A stretch of DNA of 64,000 bases from Malania oleifera (lineage: Eukaryota > Streptophyta > Magnoliopsida > Santalales > Ximeniaceae), in NCBI RefSeq assembly GCF_029873635.1, contig NC_080417.1, forward strand, positions 33,592,214 through 33,656,213, read 5' to 3'. The position numbers and the translations under genes are program-made. Shown piece by piece: positions 12,276-24,055 of the stretch. How positions within the stretch are numbered: the first letter of the stretch is position 1; each line of letters starts with the position of its first letter. The notes under the pieces were generated by a model. It worked only from the letters and a program-made list of their open reading frames with translations, made no database searches and was not told the origin of the DNA.

Positions 12276-12850
12276 TACCGATATACTTTACTCATCTTTG
12301 TCTAATTTTGTGAAAGAGCTCACAGGTGTTCCTAAGATTTTACTATCTTCCATATTAAATTTCTTAAGAAGGTCTCCAACATATTTTGATTGGCATATAA
12401 ATGTTCCATATTTGGTCTGTTTTATCTGAAGTCCTACGAAGAAATTAAGTTCACCCATCATGCTCATTTCGAACTCATTTTGTATGCAGTTGGCAAACTC
12501 ATTACACAACTCATCATTTGTAGCTCCAAATATGATGTCATCAACATATATCTGTACAAGGAGCATGTGATTATTTTTAACCTTTATAAAGAGTGTTGTA
12601 TCTATCTTCTTTGTAGTAAACCCATTATCAAGTAGAAAACCACTAACCCTCTCATACCAAGCTCTAGGAGTTTGCTTTAATCCATGCAAGGCTTTCATCG
12701 ATAAACATGATTAGGGAATTTGTGGTTTTCAAATCCTGGAGGTTGTTCTACATATACCTCCTCATTGATGTAGTCATTTAGAAATGCACTTTTAACCTCC
12801 ATTTGATATAACATGAAGCTCTTAAAAACAACATATGCTAACAACATACG
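12276..12850 (-). pseudogene. Copia reverse transcriptase, upstream half, broken
   Basis: The minus strand encodes the Ty1/copia RT core. Visible motifs are QMEVKSAFLN (around 12790), EEVYVEQPPGFE, KALHGLKQTPRAWYER, the catalytic YVDDIIFGAT and MMGELNFFVGLQI, then KFNMED...GTPV. A stop follows KLDKDE near 12287, and a frame change separates 12695 from 12698. The right edge at 12850 is cut by the gypsy LTR. Together with 2960-3391 this is one RT gene interrupted by the Athila-like element. The integrase and gag that should lie further upstream on this strand are not in the window. Confidence 0.88.
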
Positions 12851-12968
12851 TGTAACGACCCCAAAAATAATATGCATGGAAATGTAAAAATATATATAAA
12901 TTAATAATTAATTAATTATTAATAATTATTAATTAAATAATATAATATAATATATTAATATTATATAT

Positions 12969-13008
<40 letters not shown>

Positions 13009-15188
13009 TCAATCCTAAAGCATCTGAGATGCTTCAGGAATTAAAACTATAGAGAGCTCTCTCTTTCTCTTTGTCTCTCACTCTCTCTCACGCTCTCTCA
13101 CCTTCTCACTCCTCCACCCCTCCCTCTCTCTCTCCTCAACTTTATCGGTCAAATGGGCACCGATCGAAAAACAGAAGGTACCCCTGGGTTCCATTCTCCG
13201 CCACCGACATTTTCATCGGAGTGGATTTATCATAGGAGTGATGTAGGCACCACTCCTGGGGTAAGGCAATCTCTCTCTTTTTCTTCAATTTCTCCTAAGT
13301 CTCCAGCCAAATCAATGATCAAACACCACCACAGGGTCCTAGGTTCGATCCTCATCATGTTGGTTGGAGTAAATTTTTAATTTGGGTTTCCTAGGCACCA
13401 CTCCAAAGCTAGTGTAGGATAGTGGAAATATGTCCATTAATTATTTTTTAGGATTAATTAGTATTGGGAGTGTGTGGGTCTAAGAAATATTAAAATTATT
13501 ATTATCTTGGGAGTTAAGTCGATTAAATTTGAGAAATATAAATTTTAGGGTTTTGAGCTTCGAACGCCGTGGGGTGTAGATTTAGAATTTCAGTAGGCTT
13601 AATAAGATACAGGGAAGGGAATAGATTAAGTCAGGTATTTTCATAAAATTCAACATATATTATATAGTATTTGTTTCAGAAATTATATGTATGAAATAAT
13701 TAGTTTTGGGAATATTGATGTTGAACTTAGGAAATCTTGATTTTAGATTTAATATTATTTTTTCAGTAAAATATGTTTTCTAGGTCAGATAATATGATAT
13801 AGAAGTACTCACTTGTGTGGCGTGAGTAAAAATGATTTTACTGCAGACTTATAACATGATTAGAATATTTTATGTTTTCATAGAAAAACATGATTTGATA
13901 ATAGTTTTATAAAAAAAATTATCAGTACAAAAATTTAGATATTTTTCAGTATATTATGATAATACAACCGGCATAGATGCAGTAGGAATTCAGCCAGCAC
14001 AGATGTCGTGTAAATAATAGTCGGCACAGATGTCGTGATATGACAGCTGGCACAGATGTCGTGATCAGTTTTAATATGACAATTTATTCAGAAATTATGA
14101 AATGTCAGCTTTTATTCAGAAATATGTAAAAGTCAGAGTTTATTTCAGAAATATGAAAATGTTATTTATGAATAGAAATATATTATGTGAAATGTATTAT
14201 ATAGTAACAGATTCCGAATGGTTACGTATGTTAAGAGCACGGTACTGTTGCTAACTAGCTAGATCGAAGAGAGGATACCCACTATGTGCCAACCCATTAG
14301 AGGTTTGACAAGGAGTAGAATGGGTAAACGAGATTAGTGTATAGCCAACAGTGCAACTGCACTATTTAGAAAGTGTGGTTCGGAGGCCAATTAGCCCTGA
14401 AGTGTAGGCGATGAGTAGGTTACCCTCTGTGTACTTGCCCGTTAGAGGTTTGACGGAGAGTAGGATGGGCACACCAAGATGGGTGGGCAATCGTGTGTAG
14501 TTATGTCATGTTTGACTTAACCTAGTAGGCCAGCCAGTGTTAAGTCCAGCCTACGGGCCGCACAACCCGAGTCATGCGGGGTTAATTCATGATTTGCAGT
14601 TATACATCCAGGATAAGATTTCAGTAATATACAGATTTAACAGATTTAAAAGATGATTTAAATGATACGAAAATTTATTATGATATAGTAAGATTATGTT
14701 TAAAAGTATAGATTTTCATGTGTTATTAGTTACAGCTTGAAGATATATTACAGTTATATTATTTGCAGTATATGTTTATAATATGATAAAACTCATGTTG
14801 CCACACACTGATATTAGTCTATTTCCCTTATTGAGATGTGTCTCACCCAAATATCTAATATTCCAGGAAACCATGACAGACCAGGTGATAGAGCTCTGAG
14901 ATAAAGGGAGCTAGTACCTTGATAAACATGGTGAGTGCTATGAGCTGGGGATATATGTTTTCCCTAGAGTATTTTGTGGATTTTTGGGAATGTGTTTAGA
15001 TATGTATATATATTATGGATGGTTTATATATGTTGACTTCCACTGTTAGGCTTGTGTATATAAGTTTTACCATATACCCAGTACCCATTTCGAGTTGGGT
15101 TGTGTTGAAGTGGTATCAAAGTTTGTGACATTGCAGATGTTTGATTAATATGTTATATATATAATGGTATGAAAATCAGGGCGTCATA
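12851..15188 (+). mobile_element. Gypsy LTR (element E), full length, plus strand
   Basis: It starts TGTAACGACCCC and ends GCGTCATA (expected ACA), directly before a primer-binding site. Length is 2338 bp. It contains an AT microsatellite (about 12962-13004), a CT-rich tract (13050-13140), the block TCGGTCAAATGGG at 13146 shared with 17758, and the conserved segment TGTGTCTCACCC near 14838. The small open frame at 13153-13380 is a recurring LTR-internal frame, also seen at 17675 and 28850, not a gene. The LTR interrupts the copia RT at 12850. Confidence 0.82.
13970..14068 (+). repeat. Short tandem array inside gypsy LTR E
   Basis: A unit of about 26 bp built around GGCACAGATGTCGTGATA recurs three to four times (the first copy diverged as GGCATAGATGCAGTAG). 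The LTR at 45313-47647 has two related units at the matching place (46428-46480 on the opposite strand). Confidence 0.75.
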
Positions 15189-15326
15189 GTTTGGTATCAG
15201 AGCTTAGGTTGTTAGGTTTTGTAGAATTTAGTAAGCGAAATACAATACCAGAGTATAGGAATGGATTGTGAGGAGAATAAAAGGTGGGTAGATTGAGATA
15301 TGAGTTAGTTATTGTTAGAGGATGGG
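15189..15326 (+). mobile_element. Primer-binding site and leader of gypsy element E, truncated
   Basis: TTTGGTATCAGAGC directly after the LTR is complementary to the 3' end of initiator methionine tRNA, the usual primer of this group. The leader then matches 20060-20200 of element A (TAGTAAGCGAAATACAATACCAG and onward). It is cut at 15326 by a copia LTR; gag is not reached. Confidence 0.8.
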
Positions 15327-16281
15327 TGTTGACCCTATGGGTCATTCCCAATTTTGATAATGACAAATACTTTGGTATTTAATGGTTTCCAAGTTTGTGT
15401 GCAGGTTCTTATTGGCAAGTTCATATAATGGCATGCAACAACCTGAAAAGAAGTGAAGACCCAACATATTCATTATTTGTTTTAATATATTTTGGGTCTA
15501 TAATAATTTCATTTCAAAGGTTTGTAATAATCACTGCATATCATGCATGTAGGATTTGTAAGCTCAGAAATGCCGTAGACAGACCATAGGTTAATCAAAT
15601 GACTTTAGGGCTGACTTCGGTCAACCTTCGGTTGACCAATGCCAGGTTTTTAAGCGTACTTAAAAAGGCCTTAGAAAAAACCATAGGTCCCAACACTTGC
15701 ACTTATACCTTGGATAGACCCCAATATCACATAAAATATTAGGATAATTAACTGAAGGAAAATTGGATTTAATTGAAAATCTTGTGAGAGGTCGGGCGAC
15801 CAAACTTGTGGTGTTCAATACACCTCGGGCACCCAAACCACTGGAAAGTCAACGGGTTGACCTGGTTTCGATCGACCGAACCAAAATTAAGTGTATCGTC
15901 TTCGGGCAACCGAACCCTTAAAAGGGAACTTTTCTCCAACTCGGGCCACCAAAAGTTTTAGCTCAAAATAGGCCCCAAGCGACCGAACACTTGACTTTGG
16001 TTAACCGAACCTAGCTTCGGGCACCCGGACCGCAGACAGAAACATTCTAACATTTGTTCAGCCAACCAAGCTTGAACTAAGGCACCCGAACTTGTAAAAA
16101 CCACTTTTTCCATTGAGTCTTTTCGGGCGACCGAACCGTGGGTCAGCCACCCAAAACTCTCGGGTTGTTTGATATTTTTACAAAGGTTAAGACGGTTAAA
16201 CAGGTTTAATTTTCCTAAACATTTTTAAAAAAAATTTAATAATGCCTTCTGTGCCCTAATGGTTATAATTTTAACATCCTC

Positions 16282-16358
<77 letters not shown>

Positions 16359-17476
16359 TCATTTGCAAAAATGATTAGGGATTTTGATTAGGGTCTAAAA
16401 TTTTGAGAGCTCTATCTTCCCATACTAAGCCAAATACTCATCCTTTGGTCATTCATTTGAGAAATCTTATTTTGTGAGAGTATTCTTGAGGGATTCTACA
16501 ATATTTCTACTTGCTAAAAAATCTCTTTGATTTATTGCATGATTGATTTTTGTTGAGAGTTTTAGCTTATAGTTTTTCCCCACGGTTTATTTAATAACTA
16601 CATTGTGTGGGGAAAACTTTGAAGCTTGTGAGTCTTGGCATTTGCATTGCAAGACTCCAAGGCTTGTATTTTGATTGAGATAAAATTATTTTTGACAAGC
16701 TTATATTTCAAATATCTCTTTGTGCTAGAATCTTGAAAAAATATTTTTAGGGATATTTTGATTACTATTGTTAGAAATCTTTGAAACCCTAATTTGTGAT
16801 TGAGCTATACTTTGATTTATTGTTTCAAAGATTATTTGAAAATACACTCTTGTTCTTGGTTGAATATAGACATTACTTTGAGTGTTAGCACACTAATTGC
16901 ACTGAACTTATAGATCCTATATTATTGATATGCATTGATTAGTAATTGTGCATAGTGGTACATATCTTCTTGTGTAAGAAGCCTTTATTTGTATAAAATT
17001 TTTTATATCTATTGTATTCCAGGTGTGGGCCTGAAGAGGGAGACTAACCCTGTGGAATAGTCCCAAATTGGCTTAGACCCGGTTAGGAAAGTTAGGTGCA
17101 TCATCCTGCTAAGGTGTAGGTTGAGGTCAGCCCTGTAATTTGACTTGGTTGTAACCGATGTCGCTCCACTCATTAAGTGAGCATTAGTAGAATCCTTAGG
17201 CTTACGAGCTCAAGGGGGGATGTAGGCACAGTTGGCCGAACCCTGATAACATATCGTGTGTGCACTTTACTTTTCCATAATTTATTTTTTGCACGTGTAT
17301 GTTATTTTATGAATGTTGCGCGTGATTTAATTTTCACATATTATCTGCGCATTTTTGTTTATGTGTATATAGAAATACCCTAGGTTATGAAATATTGCTA
17401 TTGGATTAGCTAAACCTAGGACAAGATTTTTAAATACCCAATTCACCCCCCTATTGAGAATACACCAAAGCTAACA
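15327..17476 (+). mobile_element. Copia (Sirevirus-type) LTR without matching target duplications
   Basis: Starts TGTTGACCCTATGGGTC and ends AAGCTAACA, 2150 bp, close in length and layout to the LTR at 21839-23999. It holds a cluster of CGGGCGACCGAAC-like motifs (15780-16150), an AT/GT microsatellite, and the R/U5 block GGGGATGTAGGCACAGTTGGCCGAACC near 17215. The left flank (ATGGG) belongs to gypsy element E and the right flank (ATAGA) to the interior of gypsy element A's LTR, so the two sides are different host elements. The small open frames are not genes. Confidence 0.85.
16282..16357 (+). repeat. Compound (AT)n(GT)n microsatellite
   Basis: About 14 bp of AT followed by about 62 bp of uninterrupted GT, within the copia LTR. 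Confidence 0.95.
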
Positions 17477-20059
17477 ATAGATTTATTAAATAAATAAAAT
17501 GATATATATATATATATATATATATATATGGGTTAAGGTAACATATATATAACAAAAGATAAAAGTAAATATATATGTAATATATTAATATATGTTATAT
17601 AGGATTGGTATGCAAATCTCTTGAAGCTTTTGCTTTAGGAGAATAAAGCAGATTAAAAGAGAAACCCCCCCCCCTTGGCCGTCAGTCTCTCTGTGCTCTC
17701 TCTCAATTCATGTCTCTCACCTCCATCTCTCTTTCCCACTCTCCTCGATTTCATTGGTCAAATGGGCGGCGATCGAAAATCGGAAAATACCGTTGGGCTC
17801 CATTCTCTGCCATCGAAAATTCTACCAGAGAAAATTTATCATAAGAGATGCATAGGCATATCTCCTGGAGTAACCTAAATTCTCATTCTTACCTCAATTT
17901 TTCATAAATCTTAAGCCTTACAAGTCTAGCAGAGCGGATTTCTCATGGGATCGTCGTTGGCATAACCCCAAAATTAGAATAAGGGGGTTATTAAGGGGCT
18001 AATTATTATTTAATTAATGTAGATTTAGAAATGTTAGAATATTGGGCATTCTGAGGTTGAACTAGGTTTATTGAATTCGGGGTTCGAGTAAGCGCTGCAG
18101 GTGTAATTTCGGGACCCTACAGGCATAGTTCAGGAAACCAGGTAAAGGTGCTAAATATTAGTTTAAATGTTAATTTGGAGTATATGGAGCCTAGGGAAGG
18201 TTATATGGGTATTATTTTGTAAAATAAGTTAATTAATTTAGGAAAAATGTGAATTGTAAGATTTGAATTTTGGGCGTCAAGGGTGTAGGATCTGGGTTCT
18301 AACGAGACTCTCAGTAAGCCAAGTAAGGGGAATAAATTATAGCAGTATTTTTTATATTATTAATTGAATGAATGTGTGAAAAATGAAGTTATGATATTTT
18401 TCCCTGTGAAATTAGCATATTATAAATATTAGATGAAAATTGTGTAGCTTATGATGTAAATTGAAAATTTTGAAATTTGATGATGAGTATGAAATGATTT
18501 TTATGAAAATGGGAAAGTATGAATACTGATTTGAGGTTGTCGAGAAGTATTGAAAAAACGTGAAATGAGTTATATGCTAACATGAGAATGAAATGAATGT
18601 GAAAAGATATATATATATATATATTACTATGAAATGAATTTTGAAATGTGGGAATATTGAAATGTAAATTCTGCAATATGAACATTGAAATGTGGGAATT
18701 GAAATATGAATATTGAAATGTAAATATTGAAATGAGTATACTAAGAAATGTGAACATTGCAAAGTGCAAAAACTACAATGGGATCATTGGAAATATGATT
18801 AATGGAATATCAATATTGCATAATGATTGCAGGTATGTGGTAATGATAACTCTGATGGATTGATATGGAAACCCTAATGATGGGTTGTGATATTGAGCAC
18901 GGTACCGTTGCTAGTAGAGTTAGTGCAACCACACAGACTCGTGGAGCGTGTGGCGTGATAGCCAACTGAACTGTATAGTAGAGTTGTTGTGCCCTCTAAG
19001 TCCAAATCAGGGCTATAGGCAGGCCATTCATACAACATATATGGGATATGTGATATGATATTTTGATCTAACCGAGTAGGCCAACTGCGGTTAGATCCAG
19101 CCTTCAAGCCGCAAAACCTTGATCATGGGGGGAAGCATGGCGTAGTGAATATCTTTAAGGCAATCATGAGTTACAAACACTAGTATATTGGTTATCAGGG
19201 ACACTCATGAACTAGATGAAAATGGAAATGCAATGAAAATGGAAATGAAATGAAAATGCAGTGATAGAAAATGAAGGAAGAAATAGTGTGAGTTAATAAT
19301 ATAAATAAATGAGGCGAAGTAAAACTCTCCACCTGAGGGCTTATTGAGTAAGGTGAGTGCCCTGATAATTATCAATTACAGTTGTACGTGAGTAATCAAG
19401 CAAGGTTGCAAACGATATTAGGGTAGAGGGAAGCTACTTGTATGGGTGGGTAAGCTTCCCTATTCTTAGGAACTTTGCTAGTAAACATGAGTTGTGTATG
19501 AATGATTTTGGAAACGAAATTAAAAGCTTTTAAGAGCTTGTGATGTATATCTATATGAGTATGAAAATGAACTTGTATATTTTCTCATATGGAAATCATT
19601 TTAATAAGTATTTTGATATAACTTAACTCATATTGCCACACACTATAAATAATTTATTCCTTCTTACTAAGATGTGTCTCATCCAAATTATCTAAACATT
19701 TCAAGGAACAGAGATAGACCAGGTGATAGGGCTTCGAGATAGTGTGGAGCGGATACCCTAATATACAGGGCGAGTGTTGGACAAGGGAGGTGTAATTCCC
19801 CTAGGATTGTGTTGTTTTGGGTATGATAGAAATGTATATGTTTATGTAAAATGATACTCTGGGTATTGTATTCTGAATAGTATGTATTTTATAGCTTCCT
19901 CTGTTAGGTTAATATAAATGAAATGTATGTTTACCCGGTACCCAATGCGGGCTGGGTCATGTGAGTGGTATCAAAGGTGTTGACGTGGTCAATGTGATGT
20001 GTATGATTTAATTTTTATTGATGATATAAAAAAAATTGGTTCAAAATCGGGGCGTCACA
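17477..20059 (+). mobile_element. 5' LTR of gypsy element A, left end missing
   Basis: From ATTTATTAAATAAATAAAATG the sequence matches 28690 onward in the 3' LTR of the same element, so roughly the first 115 bp are missing, replaced by the copia LTR. It ends GGCGTCACA at 20059, just before a primer-binding site. It contains AT microsatellites, a CT-rich tract at 17690-17750, several GAAATG-rich stretches (18590-18780) and the conserved TGTGTCTCATCC block near 19673. The open frames at 18449-18769 and 18874-19107 are LTR noise. Confidence 0.8.
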
Positions 20060-20443
20060 GTTTGGTATCAAAGCCTAAGTTGCTAGATCCTGGAAACTTT
20101 AGTAAATAGCGGAATACAATACTAGAGTATAGGAGTGGATTTCGAGGAAAATAGAAGATGGGTAGATTGAAATGTGAGTTAATGATTGTTAGACAGTGAG
20201 GTGAGAATTTAGGGTTCTATCTTGTGGCTTACCGAGGTTGTTTTTGTGTTTTTCCTAGGGTGACGATTTTAGGAAAACCCTAGATACTATCGCTGGGTCT
20301 TGTTTCTGAGTGGTAGTAATGAATCTTAAATGGGGATTAAGGATTTGGAGACAAATGGTTGTAGAAGAGTAATTTATGAATTATAGAGTATATTGGTTGT
20401 GTGATAGTAATTGTATGCTGAGACTAGTTGCTCCTTTTGTACG
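20060..20443 (+). mobile_element. Primer-binding site and leader of gypsy element A
   Basis: TTTGGTATCAAAGC (20061-20074) is a one-mismatch version of the initiator methionine tRNA complement. The following leader has no coding signal until the gag start. Confidence 0.75.
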
Positions 20444-21430
20444 ATGGATCCGGGGAAAAGTAACATGAGTGTGGGAGGTGATGGAGCAGGACCTTCCAGT
20501 ATAGGTGGGGAAGACCCTGACACAGTATTGCGTAGCATCACCCAGGAGGTGACGGCTGAGATGGTTAGGAGCTCAGGAGAGCGAAGCTACATGATCGAGC
20601 AGTTCATGCGTATGCGACTACCATCTTTTGCTGGAGCAGCGGACCCACTAGTAGCTAAGAATTGGGTCTAGGATGTAGAGGACATACTGGCAGTTCTCTT
20701 ATGTACAGACGAGTAGAGGGTGTTATTTGCTACATTTAAATTGACTGGGGAAGCAAAGTGCTAGTGGAGGTCGTTGAGACTTCCGGAAGAGCAGAGGCCT
20801 GACCCTATAGTGATGACGTGGAGTCGCTTCAGGGAGATTTTCTTCGAGTTGTACTTTCCCACTACTATTAGGAGTGCAAATACATCAGAGTTTCTGCATT
20901 TGACTTAGGGGTCTTTGATGGTGCAACGGTATGCAACGATATTTATTGAGCTATCCCTATTTGCCTTATATCTGGTGCCAGATGAGGAAAGGGAGGTGAG
21001 AAAGTTTGAGGAGGACTTGAGACAGAATTTGTATAAACAGGTGGTAGGCTTCTGGGCTCAGACCTTCTCGGAGATAGTAGATAGAACTGTAGTGATTGAG
21101 AGCGGCTTATAGAGAGGCGCAGTAGAACAAAGGCAAGGAAAAAGGCCCGTACCTCCAGATTTTCAGGTAGGGTCGAGTTGAGGGCCGTGAAGGAGATATG
21201 ATAGTAGAGGGGGACAACGATGGGAAGGAGGAGATCAAGCACTACAGGGTAGACATATGTCACCTCCTTGTCCCAGATGTTTCAAGATGCACCCGGAAGA
21301 GTGTCGAGTGAAGGAGGTTGTCTATTATCAGTGCCACCAGGCGAACATATCGTGAGAAACCGTCAAGCACCTTCAGAGATAGTGGCTGCTCCTCAACCAT
21401 ATAAAGGAGGCTATCAGGCACCTCGAGGCG
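20444..21430 (+). pseudogene. Gypsy element A gag, broken
   Basis: The gag begins at ATG 20444 (MDPGKSNMS). It shows the capsid-type stretch IEQFMRMRLPSFAGAADPLVAKNWV followed by an in-frame TAG, then continues with further stops through MTWSRFREIFFELYFP, LVPDEEREVRKFEEDLR and FSEIVDRTVVIE. A degenerate zinc knuckle is visible near 21270-21305 (CPRCFKMHPEEC). The same gag family appears on the minus strand at 44465-44944 and 50532-51065. At least four stops and frame changes show it cannot be translated. It sits in the normal order LTR, PBS, gag, protease. Confidence 0.82.
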
Positions 21431-21459
21431 GACAACAGAGGAATATTGCTCTAGCGTGA

Positions 21460-21838
21460 GTCTATGTATAGACGCTAGGAGATGCTAAGGCGACAGGAGA
21501 TGTTGTGATAGGTACTATTTTAATACTATCATTTAAAGCAACTGTCTTGTTTGATTTAGGGACGACTCATTGTTTTATCGCCCAAGAAATATGTTAAGTT
21601 GTATAGGTTTGAACCTCAGTAGTTAGATATTAGTTTGTCTGTTGCTACACCAACTGAGGCTATAGGAATATGCAGAAACGTACTGAGGGACTATCCAATG
21701 GGTATTCAAGGGAGGTCTTTATTAGCTAATCTAGTGGTTTTAGATAGGCATGGATTTGAGGTAATCTTGAGGATAGACTGGCTAGCTGCCCACTATGCTA
21801 GCATTGAATGCCATTAGAGAGAGGTAGTGTTTAGACCT
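21460..21838 (+). pseudogene. Gypsy element A protease, broken and interrupted
   Basis: The stretch ATGDVVIGTILILSF is followed by TVLFDLGTTHCFIA, the aspartic protease active-site region. The usual DSGATH has become DLGTTH, which would remove a key residue. Further on, SLLANLVVLDRHGFEVILRIDWLAAHYASIEC matches the end of gypsy proteases (normally VILGMDWL). Stops interrupt the frame near 21600. It is cut at 21838 by a copia mini-element and resumes at 25250 with the linker to RT. Confidence 0.75.
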
Positions 21839-23999
21839 TGTTGACCTTATAGGTCACGCCCGGTTTTGATTATGACAAATACTCATTGAATCTAATGGGT
21901 GTTTGAAGTTTTGTGTAGGAACTAAAATTGTTAAGATCAAGATGGGCACAAAGCAAGTAAAGCTTCAAGACCAATTCTTGTTTTCAATTGTAATATATTC
22001 AGTTGTGTAATTGGTCTGTAATAGTAATTAGGGTCTTTGGTTTGTAATAAGAACACACATCACATGCATGATATAATACGTAAGCTCAAACCAACCATAA
22101 TGCAAAATGACCTTAGAATGACCTTAGGGTTTACCCTTCGGTCGATCGACACCGGACTTTTTTGATGTCTTTAATTGGACATAAATGACCATAGGACACA
22201 CACCATTGCACCTATAAATGTTAGGCACTTGAATAGGGTTTGTGTGTTTCAAGACAGGACCGAAATGCACACATTGTGCACTTTCAGTCAACTGACCTTG
22301 GCAGTTGATTTTGCCCCGGTCGGCCAAAACAGGCCTTGGTCAACAGTTGACCAAGGTCCTAGTCGACCGAACCAATGTAGTTCAAATCCCCAGGTCGACC
22401 AAAACCCCCTAAGGTCAACAAATTGACCATCTGGTCAACTGAGCCAAATTTGTATCGCAACTACCTGGTCAACCGAGGGTCCTCGGGAGAAATCCCAACT
22501 ATCTGGTCTACCGAACCATTCAATTCAAAATGGCCTGGTCGACCGAACCTCAGTAAAGTGGAAAATCGCCCACTTTTGATCGACTGAGCCCTCAGTTCAA
22601 AAATGTCCTGGTCGACCAAACCATATGAACTCTGGTCGATCGAAATGGTTCTAGTCGACCGGACCTCTCGGGTTGCCTTGATTTTTACCACAGTTAAACA
22701 TTTTTTAAATAGGGTTAAAATATTCGAAATGTCATTAAACTTTCCTAATAATTCCTAATATATCCCCAACGGTTATAATTCATGGGGTGTCTATATATAC
22801 CCCTTCATTTGGGAAAATTAGGGAGTTGATTAGAAAAACAAAAATCCAAAATTCTCTCTCAAGCAAAATATATCCTACTACTCATACTCTTTCTAAATCT
22901 ACTCAAACTTACCTTCTTCACCTCTCTGTATCATCTGTAAGTGTATTGAGTGTTATTATTTAGAGGTTTGCTCTCTCATTTCTTGAGTGTTTGAATCGAT
23001 TTTTTACGTGAGCATAACCTAAGTATTCTTAGGAGGCTTTTCTAATAAGCTTACCCTAAGAAGACTTGTGTTGAATTTCTGAGTGTTGCATTCTCATTGC
23101 AATAACTTAGGAAGTTTGCATTTGTTTTTGGCTTGCAAAAATATTTTCAAACTTACTCAAATATCTTGTGGTATTCATATTGACATTTTTGTGGAAAGAT
23201 ATTTGTGTTTGTTATACTAATCTTTGTGGCAATATTTATTCAAGTTTATATCATTTGCTGAATACAAAGATTGCATATCCTTTGCAAGCCAGGCATATAC
23301 ACTATTTGAAGTGATTGATATATTCTACACTTTGGAATATTTGAAACTTGAGTGATATCTTTGTTTGAGCACCTTGATTAAGAACATCTTGAAATACAAA
23401 GATTGCTTGTTGATACTCTCACGTATGCATTACACTGATAGTAAATACATTTTAGAGTTAAACTATTTAATACCACATTGAGCTTACATATTAAATCATT
23501 TGTGGTGTATGTGATTCAATGCATTTAGGTACAAATCTGCTTTATGTGAAAGCACCTTTATATTATACCATTTGATTGTAAATCTGAGTGATTCCAAGCG
23601 TGGCCTGAGGGGGTAGTAATCCAGTCCGATAAGGATTGTTATAAAGATTGAGGTCAGCCCTGTGCTAATTGACCTTTTTTGTATAGGTGCCGCTCCACCC
23701 GGTTAAGTGAGCAAGTGATAGTGATAATCCTTGTGCTTGTTAGCCAAGGCGGGGACGTAGGCAATTGGCTAAACCTCGACAACATATCTGTGTGTCACCC
23801 TCTCTTTACTGTTTTTTGGTGCTTGTAAGATTGATTAAACTGCTTTATTTATTTTCTGGTATACATTTACTTTACTTGCACTAGATTGACCATAGGGTTG
23901 TGAATATACTGCTGTTAGGAGATTGACCTAGGGATTAAATTTTAAAAATACCAATTCACCCACCCCCCCCCCCCTCTTGGGATCACGGTAAAGCTAACA
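21839..23999 (+). mobile_element. 5' LTR of the copia mini-element
   Basis: Starts TGTTGACCTTATAGG and ends AAGCTAACA; 2161 bp. A cluster of about eleven CTGGTCGACCGAACC-like motifs lies at 22130-22670, probably in U3. TATATATACCCC at 22790-22801 is a plausible TATA region just downstream. The R/U5 block AGCCAAGGCGGGGACGTAGG is near 23741. The open frames at 22124-22691 arise from the motif cluster and are not genes. Confidence 0.88.
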
Positions 24000-24055
24000 A
24001 TTGATATTAGAGCCATGTAGCATAGACTAGTTGTTATTTTGCAAAAAGATCACAT
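24000..24055 (+). mobile_element. Primer-binding site of the copia mini-element
   Basis: TTGATATTAGAGCC at 24001-24014 differs at two places from the initiator methionine tRNA complement TTGGTATCAGAGCC. Confidence 0.75.

Noticed and set aside
13153..13380. Plus-strand frame in the gypsy E LTR, with relatives at 17675-17878 and 28850-29053
   Set aside because: They recur at the same place in gypsy LTRs (the R/U5 region) and differ in length and end; no protein family is recognisable.
22124..22691. Overlapping open frames on both strands rich in VDQ/RPN repeats, and a similar one at 59905-60093
   Set aside because: They are translations of the GGTCGACCGA motif clusters in copia LTRs and carry no independent coding signal.
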